In this document: positions 9,578-19,749 of the stretch, piece after piece
Numbering within the stretch: the first letter of the stretch is position 1
Layout of the letters: every line of letters begins with the position of its first letter
Source of the DNA: Asticcacaulis sp. MM231
GTDB lineage: Bacteria > Pseudomonadota > Alphaproteobacteria > Caulobacterales > Caulobacteraceae
Assembly (NCBI RefSeq): GCF_964186625.1
Contig: NZ_OZ075108.1
Span: 682,001-746,000, forward strand
Length of the DNA stretch: 64,000 nucleotides
Direction of reading: 5' to 3'
Position numbers and translations under genes: made by a program
Notes under the pieces: model-generated
The model's input: the letters and a program-made list of their open reading frames with translations, nothing else
Databases searched by the model: none
Told to the model about the DNA's origin: nothing

Positions 9578-11551
9578 TCAGGCGCGCTTCGCCGTCGCCA
9601 GATCGAGATAGGGCAGGACATCGCATTCCGGCATCGGACGGGCGAAGTAATAGCCCTGCACCTTGCGGCAGCCGAGTTCCATCAAGGTGGCCAGTTGCGC
9701 CTCGGTCTCGACGCCTTCGATGATGCACTCCAGGCCCATGTCAGCACACAGGGCTGTCAGAGATTTGACGATCTTGAGGCTGACCGGATTGGTGTTGATG
9801 TCGGTGACGAAGCTGCGATCGACCTTGATCTTGTCGAGCGGCAGGCTGTGGACGTGGCTCAGCGACGAATAGCCGGTGCCGAAGTCATCGAGCGAAATCC
9901 CGACGCCCAGTGCCTTGAAGGTGGTAACGGCGGCGCGCGCCTGGGCGAAATCATGCGACACCGAGGTCTCGGTGATTTCGAAATCGAGGCGTTTGGGGTT
10001 GATACCGGAACGATTGATCAGGGCGATGATCTGAACGACGCTCTCGGAGTCGGACAGATCGTGCGCCGACAGATTGAACGACATGCGCATATCAGCCGGC
10101 CATGTCTTCAGCGCCGCCAGCGCCTTTTTCAGCAGGGTGCGGGTCACGCGACGGATCAGGCCGGCGCGTTCAGCCAAGGGGATAAACTGATCCGGGCCGA
10201 CAAAGCCAAGCGTTGGGCTATGCCAGCGTGCCAGGGCCTCAAACGCAATCGTCTCGCCCGTCGTCGTATCGATTATCGGCTGGTAAATCATGGACAGTTC
10301 GGCGTCGAGATCAGCGTTTTGCAGGGTGCGTTCGATGATGCCGTGACTGCGTATCTCTTCTTCATGTTCCTCCGAAAACACGACCATATCGCCGCGATGA
10401 TGACGCTTGGCATGGTAAAGGGCATAGTCGGCGCGTTCAAAAAGCACGTCAGGCGTATCGGCCGATTGCGGATAAAAGGCGACGCCGATTGAGCAACCGA
10501 GCTGCACGCTCGAACTGCCGATGCTGAAGGGCAGGCGGAGCTGGTTGCTGATGCTGTCAGAAAGCGCCTTCAGGTCCTCCGGTGCGGGATTGCGGCTGGC
10601 GATAAAGCCGAACTCATCGCCGCCAAGCCGGGCCAGGATGAGGTCGTCAGCGCAGGCCTGTTGAATGCGCTGCGCTGCTTCCACCAGTACGCGGTCGCCG
10701 GTGGTGTGGCCGTAGGTGTCGTTAATGGGTTTGAAGCCATCGAGGTCGATGATGCCGACCGCAAAGCCGCGACCATCGATCAAAGCGCCGGCGTATTGCC
10801 GCTCAAGCTCCGCGAAGAACAGGCGGCGGTTGGCCAGTTGGGTCAGGCTGTCGAGATTGGCAATACGGAAGTTTTCATCGCTGAGGCGGTGCGTTTCGTT
10901 GCGAGACGCCACCAGCCGGGCAAAGTCACGCGAATAGATCATTAGTACGGTGATCATGGCGGCACAGACAAAGGTGAGATTAAGCGCCATGGCCTTCAGG
11001 CTGATTTGCGGCTGCATGAGGAAAAAGGCGATATAGGGTATGTTAACGACCAGCGTTACCGAAATCGCGGCGGAGCGCAGGTGCATCAGGCAGAAGATGC
11101 AGCCGATGACGGTAACCGCCATGTAGAAGGAAACGTGTGCGTGTGCATAGGTATCGCCATAGCCATATAGACTAAGGGCCCAGGCCGTGAAGCCCGCGGC
11201 GATGATGATGGCCAGCTTGTTGGTGCGGCGCAATTGATGCAGCACATTGTCATCGTCCAGTTCGGTCCTGGCTTGTCGTGCCCAATGCACCAACCGCGCC
11301 ACGCAAAGCGCGAAGAGCAGGGCGGGCATGTAGATGCCGAGCCATGGCGGCGCCAGACGGGCATAGGTAAAGGCCACGGCGATTGTATTGATAGAGAGGA
11401 GGACATAAAGCAGCGGGATTTGTTTGGTGAAGGCGCTATATTGCGCGCGCGCCAGTTCCATATTGTCGGTCGGCACGCGAAACAATGCGAACAGCGCCGT
11501 GGCCGCAGATTTAAAATGGCCAATCTTTAAAGACGATATTTTCAACAACAA
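9578..11551 (-). CDS. Membrane GGDEF-EAL cyclic-di-GMP enzyme
   Basis: 657 residues from a TTG at 11551; an ATG at 11461 is an alternative, and neither has a strong ribosome binding site. Residues about 45-205 hold some six hydrophobic helices of a membrane sensor. The GGDEF motif (310-314) is intact, and no RxxD inhibitory site is seen before it. The EAL motif (438-440), ITETS, DDFGTGYSS, IKVDRSF and EGVE are all kept, so both diguanylate cyclase and phosphodiesterase activity are possible. It controls c-di-GMP, hence motility and attachment. Confidence 0.92.
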   Translation of the reverse strand: MLLKISSLKIGHFKSAATALFALFRVPTDNMELARAQYSAFTKQIPLLYVLLSINTIAVAFTYARLAPPWLGIYMPALLFALCVARLVHWARQARTELDDDNVLHQLRRTNKLAIIIAAGFTAWALSLYGYGDTYAHAHVSFYMAVTVIGCIFCLMHLRSAAISVTLVVNIPYIAFFLMQPQISLKAMALNLTFVCAAMITVLMIYSRDFARLVASRNETHRLSDENFRIANLDSLTQLANRRLFFAELERQYAGALIDGRGFAVGIIDLDGFKPINDTYGHTTGDRVLVEAAQRIQQACADDLILARLGGDEFGFIASRNPAPEDLKALSDSISNQLRLPFSIGSSSVQLGCSIGVAFYPQSADTPDVLFERADYALYHAKRHHRGDMVVFSEEHEEEIRSHGIIERTLQNADLDAELSMIYQPIIDTTTGETIAFEALARWHSPTLGFVGPDQFIPLAERAGLIRRVTRTLLKKALAALKTWPADMRMSFNLSAHDLSDSESVVQIIALINRSGINPKRLDFEITETSVSHDFAQARAAVTTFKALGVGISLDDFGTGYSSLSHVHSLPLDKIKVDRSFVTDINTNPVSLKIVKSLTALCADMGLECIIEGVETEAQLATLMELGCRKVQGYYFARPMPECDVLPYLDLATAKRA

Positions 11552-11653
11552 CGCTCTACCGTGCTTCGGAAACTCCGAAGTCCCTGCACCGCCTGATGCG
11601 GCTTATGACAGCTCAAGGTAGCATCGTTATGTGTATAATCAGTTAGTATACGG

Positions 11654-12553
11654 TCACATGGGTTTCAGGCGGATTGGCGCCTGAGCGTTGCAGATATCGA
11701 CCGCGCCCGCCGAATGGACAAAAAACGCACCCGAACGGTTGGCGCGCGCCCTGACCCACGCCGAGAAGCTCTGGCTATCGCTATCCAGAACCTGATAAGC
11801 TGGCCGCTCCGCAGTGGGCAGGTCAGAGGCCATTTTCGTTGAGACGATCTTTATACGCTGGCTGTCGTCCTTGTAGAAGCCAAGCTCTTCTGTACCGCGC
11901 GCGCGGTTGGTGAGGAATTCCATGCCCCCGACCACCCGCCCGACCACGGCGAGGTTGCGATCGAGATGACGCGGTGCATGGCCGATCACTGTATAGAGCT
12001 GTGTACCGGAACCTGTATCGGGCGCTACGTCACGTGCCACGCCGATCATGCCGTAACAATGGATCAGCCAGTTCGTCTTGCCGTCACTGGCCACCGGCCA
12101 TGACTTGATGTGCCCGACCTTCTCGGCATAGGCGTCGCGGTTGGGTAGGGTCTTGAAGGCGCCGGGCGCTGCGAATTCATATTCGGCCGGCGGGGTAGCG
12201 TTGATGCCCTTGGCCTCGGTCTTGTCGTCATCGGCACGGCCCCATTGCACGACATAGGCGTCCTGCACGCGGATGATCGAGGCGCCGTCAAAATACCTCG
12301 AACGCACTAGCTGGCGGATATTGGCGACGTGCTCGGGCGCGAATGCGCTGGCAAGCTGATAGCTGACCCTGGATCCGTCGGCCAGGGTCATGATCACCAG
12401 ATCGTCGGGCTGCACATCGGTCCAGGCACTGGCGGGGGCTGCGTCGAGCACCTCCTGCGGCGAGGCTTGCGTGGAGCTGCCCTGTTGGGTGATGGGGGCG
12501 GCCCCCATCAGGAACAGAGCGGCGGTGCCGCTCACGAGAAAGCGCTTGATCAT
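11654..12553 (-). CDS. Secreted cyclophilin-type peptidyl-prolyl isomerase
   Basis: 299 residues from the ATG at 12553, preceded by GGAG; a longer frame upstream lacks support. MIKRFLVSGTAALFLMGAAP is a signal peptide, so it acts in the periplasm. The cyclophilin core is recognisable: VANIRQLVRSRYFDGASIIRVQDAYVVQWG (only partly quoted: RYFDGASIIRV) and GMIGVAR. The usual FHR is IIR here, keeping the catalytic Arg. Such proteins speed proline isomerisation during envelope protein folding. The insert between the two core motifs and the long C-terminus are larger than in PpiA. Confidence 0.8.
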   Translation of the reverse strand: MIKRFLVSGTAALFLMGAAPITQQGSSTQASPQEVLDAAPASAWTDVQPDDLVIMTLADGSRVSYQLASAFAPEHVANIRQLVRSRYFDGASIIRVQDAYVVQWGRADDDKTEAKGINATPPAEYEFAAPGAFKTLPNRDAYAEKVGHIKSWPVASDGKTNWLIHCYGMIGVARDVAPDTGSGTQLYTVIGHAPRHLDRNLAVVGRVVGGMEFLTNRARGTEELGFYKDDSQRIKIVSTKMASDLPTAERPAYQVLDSDSQSFSAWVRARANRSGAFFVHSAGAVDICNAQAPIRLKPM

Positions 12554-12692
12554 GAAAGGCTCCGAACGTGTTTCGAAAGAGACTACGCGCCCCAAACAGG
12601 CGCGCAAGTAAAATTCTTTTTTAACCACGTCTCTTCACCGTGTTTTCGCATCCCGTCTGTAAGATGACACCCTGAACAGATGGAGTTTCGCC

Positions 12693-13121
12693 TTGTCCCG
12701 CGCCCGTAACATGACCTTCATGGTCCGCACCTGCCTTGTGGTTCTGACCGTAACCATAGGCGTTCTGGTCTTTGGACCTTTCAGCGGCCTGGAACAAAAG
12801 GTCGGCTTCACCGACAAGGAAGCCCATGCGCTGGCCTTTTATGCCCTGACAGTAGTGGCTCTGCTGGCGCTGCCGAAGATCCGCAAGTGGGATGTGGCCC
12901 TTGCCTGTTTGGCGCTTGGTGGTCTGGTCGAGGTGGTTCAGGCCATGGTGGGCCGTGATGGCAATATCGCCGACTGGCTGGCGGACGCGCTGGGCGTGGC
13001 GCTTGTTATGGCGCCGTTGGTCATGCTGTCGCTGCGCCGCTCGATGCAGGGCCAGCGTCCGTCGCGTCGTCGCACCGATCGCGTCGGTTCGCATGCTGAT
13101 AAGGCTGCCGGCAAGGTTTAA
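12693..13121 (+). CDS. VanZ-like small membrane protein
   Basis: 142 residues if the TTG at 12693 is used, which has GGAG seven bases upstream; ATG codons at 12711 and 12720 are alternatives. About four membrane helices are visible. The pattern DKEAHALAFYAL, then GLVEVVQAMVGRDGNIADWLADALG, fits the VanZ-like family (conserved His, Glu-x-x-Gln, GR..D..A). Family members are envelope proteins of unclear function, some linked to glycopeptide tolerance. The C-terminal tail is basic and probably cytoplasmic. It is divergent from the cyclophilin gene. Confidence 0.72.
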   Translation: MSRARNMTFMVRTCLVVLTVTIGVLVFGPFSGLEQKVGFTDKEAHALAFYALTVVALLALPKIRKWDVALACLALGGLVEVVQAMVGRDGNIADWLADALGVALVMAPLVMLSLRRSMQGQRPSRRRTDRVGSHADKAAGKV

Positions 13122-13775
13122 AGCACGTTTTTATAGTTGTCGAGGTAAGGTGAGGGGGAGCCTTGCCGCCCATACTTCAGCATTCTGTGTATCTTTTTTG
13201 CCGCAGAATGCATTCAAACGCGTTGACAGGCTCGATTTCAATATATTTTTTTGATGGTGACCTGTTGCCACCAAACAGCTCAAACGCTGCTTCTCATATT
13301 ACCCTGCACATGTCAGACGCTTCACGCGCGACCGTCTGACGCAATCTTAATGCCACCGCTACAACTCACGGTATGTGACTGCCTGCGTGGAAATTTTGCA
13401 ATATTTTGCAACCCATACGTATTTATTGTCCGTTTTACGAAGTCGCTTTTTTAAAGATCTGAATTAAAAGTATTTTTCAAAAAAGCTCGAAAAAAACTTA
13501 ACAAAGTTATAACGGTGTCAAACCAAATATTACCGCCGTTTTTCAAATCTATTACCTATAAAATTCTTTTATAAATGAGTTGGTTGACGCGGCAGGGCTT
13601 GAAATAGATCTGCAATGTCCGGGTTAGTCCTTTTTGCATACTTTTGATGCGCCAATCTCTCCATGCAGTTCTACTCATACGTGATTTTCATTAACTTGCC
13701 GGTAAGTCTTGCGACATAACCGTGACCAGCCAAGTTTATTGATCACTGGTGCAGTTACTGATTTGTGAGGCTTAC
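13122..13775. other. AT-rich 650-base intergenic region
   Basis: This stretch is clearly richer in A and T than its surroundings, with many A and T runs around 13430-13580. Short open frames in it have no ribosome binding site and no protein-like composition. It precedes the YfiR-like/TonB receptor/chemoreceptor run and probably holds its promoter and regulatory sites. No tRNA, riboswitch or transposon end was recognised. Confidence 0.6.
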
Positions 13776-14309
13776 ATGAGTATGAGTTTATTACGATATG
13801 CCGGGCGGATCGCTTTGGCATGCGCCATTCTGGTGATGCCGCTGACGGCTAATGCCGACGGGGCGCGCGAAGTTCAGGTGGCCGGGCGCACCCTGACATT
13901 TCTGGATAATGGTCCTACGGGTCGGGTGACATTCGCTGTCGTCTTTGATCCTTCAAAACCGGCGTCGGTGGCCGAAAAAGATGAGGTCATGGCAGCCTTA
14001 GGGGCAGGTATGGCTGTCGGTGCGGTCACTGTGGTCGGCAAGGCTGTTGATGTCGGATCAGTGGCCGGCACGAGTGGTGTGGGCGCCTTTTATCTCACCC
14101 ACGGCGTCAATTACGCGGCTGTCGGCGCCGCCGCCAAAAGCAAGAAGACCTTGAGCATCAGTTCTGACATGGCCTGCGTTAAGTCTGGCGCCTGCGTCAT
14201 GGGCGTAGCCGCCACGCCGAAGGTTGAAATTGTCGTCAACTCGGCTTCAGCCGCCGCCATCGGGGCTTCGTTCAAGCCCGCCTTCAAAATGATGATCAAG
14301 GAAATCTAG
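13776..14309 (+). CDS. YfiR-like (DUF4154) periplasmic protein
   Basis: 177 residues. The ATG at 13776 follows TGAGG at good spacing; another ATG lies two codons on. The N-terminus is a signal peptide ending around ANA. The rest resembles YfiR/DUF4154: an opening beta-strand, a central Val/Gly-rich region, then TLSISSDMACVKSGACVMG with two Cys and VEIVVNSASAAAIGASFKP, the family's typical end. YfiR in Pseudomonas restrains the diguanylate cyclase YfiN from the periplasm. Here the next genes are a TonB receptor and a chemoreceptor, so its partner may be one of them (inference). Confidence 0.7.
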   Translation: MSMSLLRYAGRIALACAILVMPLTANADGAREVQVAGRTLTFLDNGPTGRVTFAVVFDPSKPASVAEKDEVMAALGAGMAVGAVTVVGKAVDVGSVAGTSGVGAFYLTHGVNYAAVGAAAKSKKTLSISSDMACVKSGACVMGVAATPKVEIVVNSASAAAIGASFKPAFKMMIKEI

Positions 14310-14338
14310 GCTGAAGAGGCCTTCAGGAGAAGCGTACC

Positions 14339-16228
14339 ATGCGTAAGTTCACCCAATCCCTTTGCGCGGCCACAGCGGCCCTGCCCTTAATGCTGGCGGC
14401 GGTACACGCCTCAGCGCAATCCATTGATTACGGCTCATTGGAGTCCCTATTCAACGAGCCCGTCACGACATCGGCGACCGGCTCACCTCAGCGTGCCGCC
14501 CAGGCTTCCGCCAATATAGAAATCATTACGGCCGAGGATATTGACCGGTCAGGCGCCCGCACGATCCCCGATATATTGGCTCAGGTGACGGGCATGGACG
14601 TACGTCGCTCATCCATGGGCGGCGTCGACGTCAATGTGCGCGGTTACAACCAGCCCATGAGCGGCAAATTGCTGGTCCTCATCAATGGCCGTCAGGTCTA
14701 TCTGGATCACTATGGCTTCACTTACTGGGACGCCCTGCCGGTGGAACTGGCGGAAATTCGGCAAATCGAAGTCGTCAAGGGACCGAATACGGCTCTGTTC
14801 GGCTTCAACGCCGTTTCTGGCGTCGTCAATATCATTACCTATTCGCCTCTCAACGATAAGACCAATGCTGTTGCCGTCCGTGGCGGCTCGCAGTCACTGG
14901 GGGAGGTGTCGCTGGTGACGACGTTCAAGCTCGGCAGCAAGGTCGGCATACGCTTATCGGGCGGAACCTATACGGCGGATGAGTTTTCGGACGCCAACGC
15001 TGCGGTGCCAGGTATTCCTTCCAGCCCGCGCCGCAACAGTTTTTCAGCGGACGGTATTATTCAACTAACTCCGAAGACGCAGTTGGAACTGGAAGCGACC
15101 TATTCAGACATGTCCCGCATGAGCGAAACACCATTCTTTGCTTCGGAAGTCTCTAACGGCAATACCAAGAGCCTGCGCGGAAGTGTGATCTCCGAGACCA
15201 AGTTCGGTCTCGTTAAGGCCAACGTCTACAGTAATCACTTCTGGAATACCCTCCACGCGCCAAACCGTTTCATATTTGGTAACGAGGTGGTTGTTGCTCA
15301 GGCGGAAGATCTTTTAAAGATCGGCGCAAATCATACGGTGCGCCTGGCCGTTGAGCATCGTGACAACCATGCAACTGGTGCTTTTGAGACGGCGAAGATC
15401 CAGATCACGAGCGGCAGCGCCATGTGGTCGTGGCAGGTTTCAGATGCCCTGAACTGGACGAATGCCATTCGTTACGACACGGTTCATCAGTCCTATCAGT
15501 ATATCGGTAAGCGTTATGACGCGACGGGTTTCAATAGCACTGTGGTCTATAAGGCAACCGACAAGGATACATGGCGTTTTTCGGCAGCCCGAGGTGTATC
15601 GGCGCCTTCTCTGATCGATCTAAGTGCAAATGTGACGGAAAAACCCATGTTCGTCAGCAATGCCGAGGTAAGCTACAGCCATCATATTGATGCTGTCAGG
15701 GGCAATGTACGCCTAAGTGCCTTTACGGAAAAGTTCACCGACGTAAAGGGCTTTAACCCCGGCCTGACGACGAATTTTGGCGATAGTTCCTCGTCGGGTT
15801 TTGAAGCTGAAATTACGGGAAAGACAGGCGATCACCTCGACTGGAAACTTGGCTATATCTACCAAAGCGTCGACGATAAGCTCGATAACACGACAAACGG
15901 AATTGTTTATACGCAGCCGGGCGCTTACGAACCAGGCACGTCAAAAGGCATAGTTGTCGGTCAGGTGAGATATGCGACCGGCGCATGGGATTTCGGCCTG
16001 TTCGCGCACAGCGTCAGCGAAAGTGACCAACTCTACTATGTCGGCACAGGTTACCTGCTCGATCATGTGCCTTCGTATGTCTCCACGGGCGCACGTGTAG
16101 CTTACAAGATCAATCCGAAACTGACCATGGAACTGGCCGGTCAGGACCTGACCAACAATAAGACCAAGCAGTTCAGCCTCTATCGCATTGAATCGCGCAC
16201 CTATCTGACTCTTAAAGCGCGTTACTGA
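14339..16228 (+). CDS. TonB-dependent outer-membrane receptor
   Basis: 629 residues. The signal peptide ends at ASAQ. The plug domain follows (IEIITAEDIDRSGARTIPDI, GMDVRRSS, VNVRGYNQP, LVLINGRQVYLDHYG, VEVVKGPNTALFG-type motif), then a beta-barrel ending in YLTLKARY with the usual aromatic C-terminus. The short leader LESLFNEPVTTSATGSPQRA is typical of receptors found beside YfiR-like genes. There is no N-terminal signalling domain. It begins 29 bases after the YfiR-like gene, with AGGAG before the start, so the two are probably co-transcribed. Ligand unknown. Confidence 0.9.
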   Translation: MRKFTQSLCAATAALPLMLAAVHASAQSIDYGSLESLFNEPVTTSATGSPQRAAQASANIEIITAEDIDRSGARTIPDILAQVTGMDVRRSSMGGVDVNVRGYNQPMSGKLLVLINGRQVYLDHYGFTYWDALPVELAEIRQIEVVKGPNTALFGFNAVSGVVNIITYSPLNDKTNAVAVRGGSQSLGEVSLVTTFKLGSKVGIRLSGGTYTADEFSDANAAVPGIPSSPRRNSFSADGIIQLTPKTQLELEATYSDMSRMSETPFFASEVSNGNTKSLRGSVISETKFGLVKANVYSNHFWNTLHAPNRFIFGNEVVVAQAEDLLKIGANHTVRLAVEHRDNHATGAFETAKIQITSGSAMWSWQVSDALNWTNAIRYDTVHQSYQYIGKRYDATGFNSTVVYKATDKDTWRFSAARGVSAPSLIDLSANVTEKPMFVSNAEVSYSHHIDAVRGNVRLSAFTEKFTDVKGFNPGLTTNFGDSSSSGFEAEITGKTGDHLDWKLGYIYQSVDDKLDNTTNGIVYTQPGAYEPGTSKGIVVGQVRYATGAWDFGLFAHSVSESDQLYYVGTGYLLDHVPSYVSTGARVAYKINPKLTMELAGQDLTNNKTKQFSLYRIESRTYLTLKARY

Positions 16229-16433
16229 AGATCTGAACATATGCACTTATCCTGAGCCTCATCTGTTTTCAAACCCGATCACAGGTGAGGCTTAAAATCT
16301 GGTTCATGTCGGAGGATACCGCACTTCATACGGCTTTTAGAGCCATCTTGAATCGATGATCCAGTTAACACATCACAATCAAATTATATCGCTGCGCCGG
16401 GGAGGCTCTCGTTCAGTGTTAGGGAAATACAAA

Positions 16434-18152
16434 ATGTTCAAGCCAGGAAAAGCCATAGCTTCGTTTGATATTTTGAAGCCGTCAGGCTGGCCGTTTATAC
16501 TGAAATTTCTGGCGCCGGGCGCGGTTTCGGTCGTGTTGATTGTCGCGCTGGCTATAAGCGCCAGTGTTGCGTTGACCACGCAGACCAAGCGGATGGAAAC
16601 GGTTGTCAAGGGGGCCCTGCAAAACGCAGTCTTTCTAGGACACGTCCGTTCCGAACTGCGTGGTGACGCTCGTGATCTCTACAGCATCCTGGCGACGAGT
16701 GACCCCATGTCCAGCATAGAAGCCGCCGCCAAGGTCAGCAACAATCTGAAGCATCTTCAGGATGAGGTCAAACAGCGGGCCGCATCGACGGTGGATGCCG
16801 AGGATAAAAAAAATCTGCAGGCCCTAGTGACGGAAATCGGGACGCAAAGAGATTCGGTAGATTTGATTTCCTCCATGCTTGGGATAGATATGGAGGCCGC
16901 GAAGTCTTTCATTGAACCTTATAAGATGTCGGAAGCAAAGACCGATGCCATCGTCGAAAACATAATTCAGGCCACCAATCAAAAAGCCAAGGCTTTGGCG
17001 GCCTTGAGTGTCAGTTCGGCACGCAGCCAGACCATGGTTGTGATCGCCATTTCTGTTATTGCCGCTCTCTGTGCGGCCGCATTCAGCCTGCTGATTGGCC
17101 GCTCCACCGCGAAATCCATTCAGACGATCGCTGTGGCCACGCATCGGCTGGCCGAAGGTGATATGACGGTTGAGACGGAAAGTCTGGTCCGTCATGACGA
17201 GCTAGGCCAGGTCGTAGAAGCCCTCAGCGTCTTCAAGGACGTAACGCAAAAAAGCCGGGCCCTGAGTGCAGAACAGGAAGAGGGGGCCAAGACACGCCTG
17301 GAGCGCGCTAGCCAGATGGAAGCGCTTATTTCGCAGTTCAACACCGATTTTTCTGGTCTTATCCGAAGCGTTGAGAAAGCTTCCAGCCATCTTGAGCAAA
17401 GCGCCTCTATTCTGACCACCACCTCCGCTGATAATACGACCCGTGCGCATTCGGCCGTCAACTCCATCTTTGGTGTGCGGGATTCCATGAGCACGGTGGC
17501 CGCGGCATCGGAAGAATTAGGCGCAACCATCGCTGAGGTCGATCGTCAGGCGACGGCCTCGGCCAATGTGGCCCGCGACGCGACGGAACGGGCTGAGATT
17601 ACCCAGAATTCTGTGGCCCAACTGACCTCGGCCGTCAGCCGTATTAATGAGATTGTGGACCTGATCTCATCTGTGGCCAGCCAGACCAATCTTCTGGCCC
17701 TTAACGCAACCATTGAAGCGGCGCGCGCCGGCGATGCTGGCAAGGGGTTCGCGGTTGTTGCCCACGAGGTAAAGGGACTGGCGGATCAGACCTCAAAGGC
17801 GACAGGCGAAATTCGCGCACGCATCAATGAAGTACGTCAGGCGGCCGATCATACGACCCATGAAATCAGCGCTATCGCCGACGTCATTCTTCAAATGCAG
17901 GGTATCGCCGAGAATACTTCGGAATCCGTGCGCCAGCAGGTGCTGGCGACCCAGGAGATTACCGTAAGCCTGGCCTCCGCCCTGCATGGCGCAGGTGAAG
18001 CGTCTTCGACGATCGAGGGGCTCAACACCGCAGCCGAAGAGACAGGTCATGTCTCCAGCGCCGTCAACGAAGCTTCCAGGAGCCTGTCTACCCAGGCCGA
18101 TCAAATGAAGGACGTCGTTGAGGGCTTCTTGCGCCGCGCCTCATCTATGTAA
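16434..18152 (+). CDS. Transmembrane methyl-accepting chemotaxis protein
   Basis: 572 residues from the ATG at 16434 (AGGGAA upstream). TM1 is at about 19-46, followed by a periplasmic helical bundle, TM2 at about 200-222, HAMP ([21 protein letters not shown]), and a signalling domain with tip [22 protein letters not shown]. The sensing region is about 150 residues and all-helical in appearance. It follows the TonB receptor by 205 bases with no clear terminator. Placement next to a YfiR-like protein and receptor suggests it reads the state of these envelope proteins (inference). Confidence 0.9.
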   Translation: MFKPGKAIASFDILKPSGWPFILKFLAPGAVSVVLIVALAISASVALTTQTKRMETVVKGALQNAVFLGHVRSELRGDARDLYSILATSDPMSSIEAAAKVSNNLKHLQDEVKQRAASTVDAEDKKNLQALVTEIGTQRDSVDLISSMLGIDMEAAKSFIEPYKMSEAKTDAIVENIIQATNQKAKALAALSVSSARSQTMVVIAISVIAALCAAAFSLLIGRSTAKSIQTIAVATHRLAEGDMTVETESLVRHDELGQVVEALSVFKDVTQKSRALSAEQEEGAKTRLERASQMEALISQFNTDFSGLIRSVEKASSHLEQSASILTTTSADNTTRAHSAVNSIFGVRDSMSTVAAASEELGATIAEVDRQATASANVARDATERAEITQNSVAQLTSAVSRINEIVDLISSVASQTNLLALNATIEAARAGDAGKGFAVVAHEVKGLADQTSKATGEIRARINEVRQAADHTTHEISAIADVILQMQGIAENTSESVRQQVLATQEITVSLASALHGAGEASSTIEGLNTAAEETGHVSSAVNEASRSLSTQADQMKDVVEGFLRRASSM

Positions 18153-18198
18153 GCTTCCGGGTAAGCTTGTCTGGTGCCGGCTCGCTCGGGGGAGCCGG

Positions 18199-19749
18199 CT
18201 ATTTCCTTGCCTTGGGCGCGGTTCGGCGGGTGCGGACGGGCTTGGCGGGCGCAGCTTCAATTACATCCAGATCCTGCCCGCTGATAGCGGCATCGAAACC
18301 GCCGGGATCATCGGGCTGCGGTACAGGATTGACCTTGCCGGCAGCCGGCTTTTGCGCAGCGCGTATAAACGGCATCGACGGCACATAGCGCGACGCCATA
18401 TCCGGCACTTCCGCCAGGCCCTTTTCACCGCGTTCATAACGCGGATGGGCGAGGGTGGCGTTACGGGCATAGGTCAGGATGAGGTCGCTCCAGTCAGAAG
18501 CGCTGTAGGCGAAAGCCTTGCCTTCGGCATCAATATCCGACCATTCGGGTTCACCCTTGGCCATGGCGGCCTGCGCCACCCAGGTGCGGGCTGAGTCCAT
18601 GTCGCCCAGGGCCTGCGCACCACGCGCCATAAGGCCGGCGATACGCTTGGTCAGCTTATCCTCGGTCGCGTCTTCGGCCAGGGCCGTTATGGCAGCGGTG
18701 ATCTCGGGGCGGGCGGCATTAAGCAAGGCGCGTTCGAGTTGGAGGATACGGCTTTCGCGGTGTTTCGGATTGCGGTCGACCAGCCCGATCAGGCGGCGGG
18801 CGCGCTCCTTCGGCGTCTCGCTCGACACCAGATCGCGGTAGGTCAGCCAGATGGCCGGGTGCGGATGGGCACCCCAGGCGGCTTCCAGTACATCCTCGGC
18901 GCGGCCAAGCTTCTTGGCGCGGGTCAAAAGGCGGGCGGCGATCAGCGCGGCGGGGGTAAAGCCGGGCTGCAACTTGGCGGCGCGTTGGGCGTAATCGAGC
19001 GCCTGATCGCGCACGGTGGCGTCTTCTGAGGCTTCGAGGCGGGCAGCGGACGCGGCCATCAGCGAGGCCTTGGCGCGTTCGGAGAAGATCGGCGAGATCA
19101 GCTTGCGGTTCAGCGCGCTTTCTATCAGGTCGAGCGCCTCCGCCCATTCACCGGCCTCAAGACGGGCCTCGAACAGGGTCTCGAAGGCCCACATGGTCGG
19201 GCGGGGCTGGTTATAGGCCTCGGTGGCGAGCTTGACGGCCTCGGCTTTTTCGCCCTGACTTTTTGCCAGTTGCATAAGGCCTTTGAGACCGGCCAGTTTG
19301 AGTTCGGGCACATTGAGCATGGCGCTGTAGGCGGTTTTTGTGGCTACGTCATCACCGGCTTCCTCGGCGGCCATGGCGCTTAAAATTCGCACCAGCACGA
19401 TATTGTCACACAGATCGAGCGCCTTGGCGGCGTGACGGCGGGCTTCATTGCCATCACCGCTGGCCACGCTCAGGAAACCGCGGGTCAGGGTTTCGTCACC
19501 CTGTTTGCGGCGGGTGGCGGCACGGGCGCGCTCGGCGCGTTGCGGCGAACGCGACAGCCATAGGGCGATATTCCAGAAGGTGACGGCGCAGAAGGCCAGC
19601 ACGCTGATGATGATGATGGCCGCCGCTGCCGAGGTGTCGACGCGGTAGCTGAGCCAGTTCAGGCTGGCCGTGCCGGCATCGGAAATGCCGGCGATCGTCA
19701 GGGCCACCAGCGTGGTGATGCCGAGCAGGATCAGAAACGAACGGATCAA
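18199..19749 (-). CDS. hemY: HemY-like TPR membrane protein
   Basis: 516 residues. Two N-terminal membrane helices (about 1-25 and 40-65) match the HemY_N domain, followed by helical TPR-type repeats and a disordered Pro/Ala/Lys-rich tail. This HemY is the enterobacterial-type accessory protein next to hemD and hemC, not protoporphyrinogen oxidase. Its exact role in haem synthesis is unsettled. It overlaps the mitofilin-like gene by 4 bases, so it is the last gene of the hemC-hemD-mitofilin-hemY operon. Confidence 0.85.
   Translation of the reverse strand: MIRSFLILLGITTLVALTIAGISDAGTASLNWLSYRVDTSAAAAIIIISVLAFCAVTFWNIALWLSRSPQRAERARAATRRKQGDETLTRGFLSVASGDGNEARRHAAKALDLCDNIVLVRILSAMAAEEAGDDVATKTAYSAMLNVPELKLAGLKGLMQLAKSQGEKAEAVKLATEAYNQPRPTMWAFETLFEARLEAGEWAEALDLIESALNRKLISPIFSERAKASLMAASAARLEASEDATVRDQALDYAQRAAKLQPGFTPAALIAARLLTRAKKLGRAEDVLEAAWGAHPHPAIWLTYRDLVSSETPKERARRLIGLVDRNPKHRESRILQLERALLNAARPEITAAITALAEDATEDKLTKRIAGLMARGAQALGDMDSARTWVAQAAMAKGEPEWSDIDAEGKAFAYSASDWSDLILTYARNATLAHPRYERGEKGLAEVPDMASRYVPSMPFIRAAQKPAAGKVNPVPQPDDPGGFDAAISGQDLDVIEAAPAKPVRTRRTAPKARK

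Noticed and set aside
9479..10492. 337-codon open frame antisense to the GGDEF-EAL gene
   Set aside because: High-GC shadow; Arg/Asp/Gly-rich with no domain; the opposite strand carries conserved EAL motifs.
13251..13454. Short open frame in the AT-rich gap
   Set aside because: Cys/Phe-rich, no ribosome binding site and no protein-like pattern.
13560..13775. Possible sigma-54 promoter (GG-N10-GC) before the YfiR-like gene
   Set aside because: Candidate GG and GC pairs have the wrong spacing.
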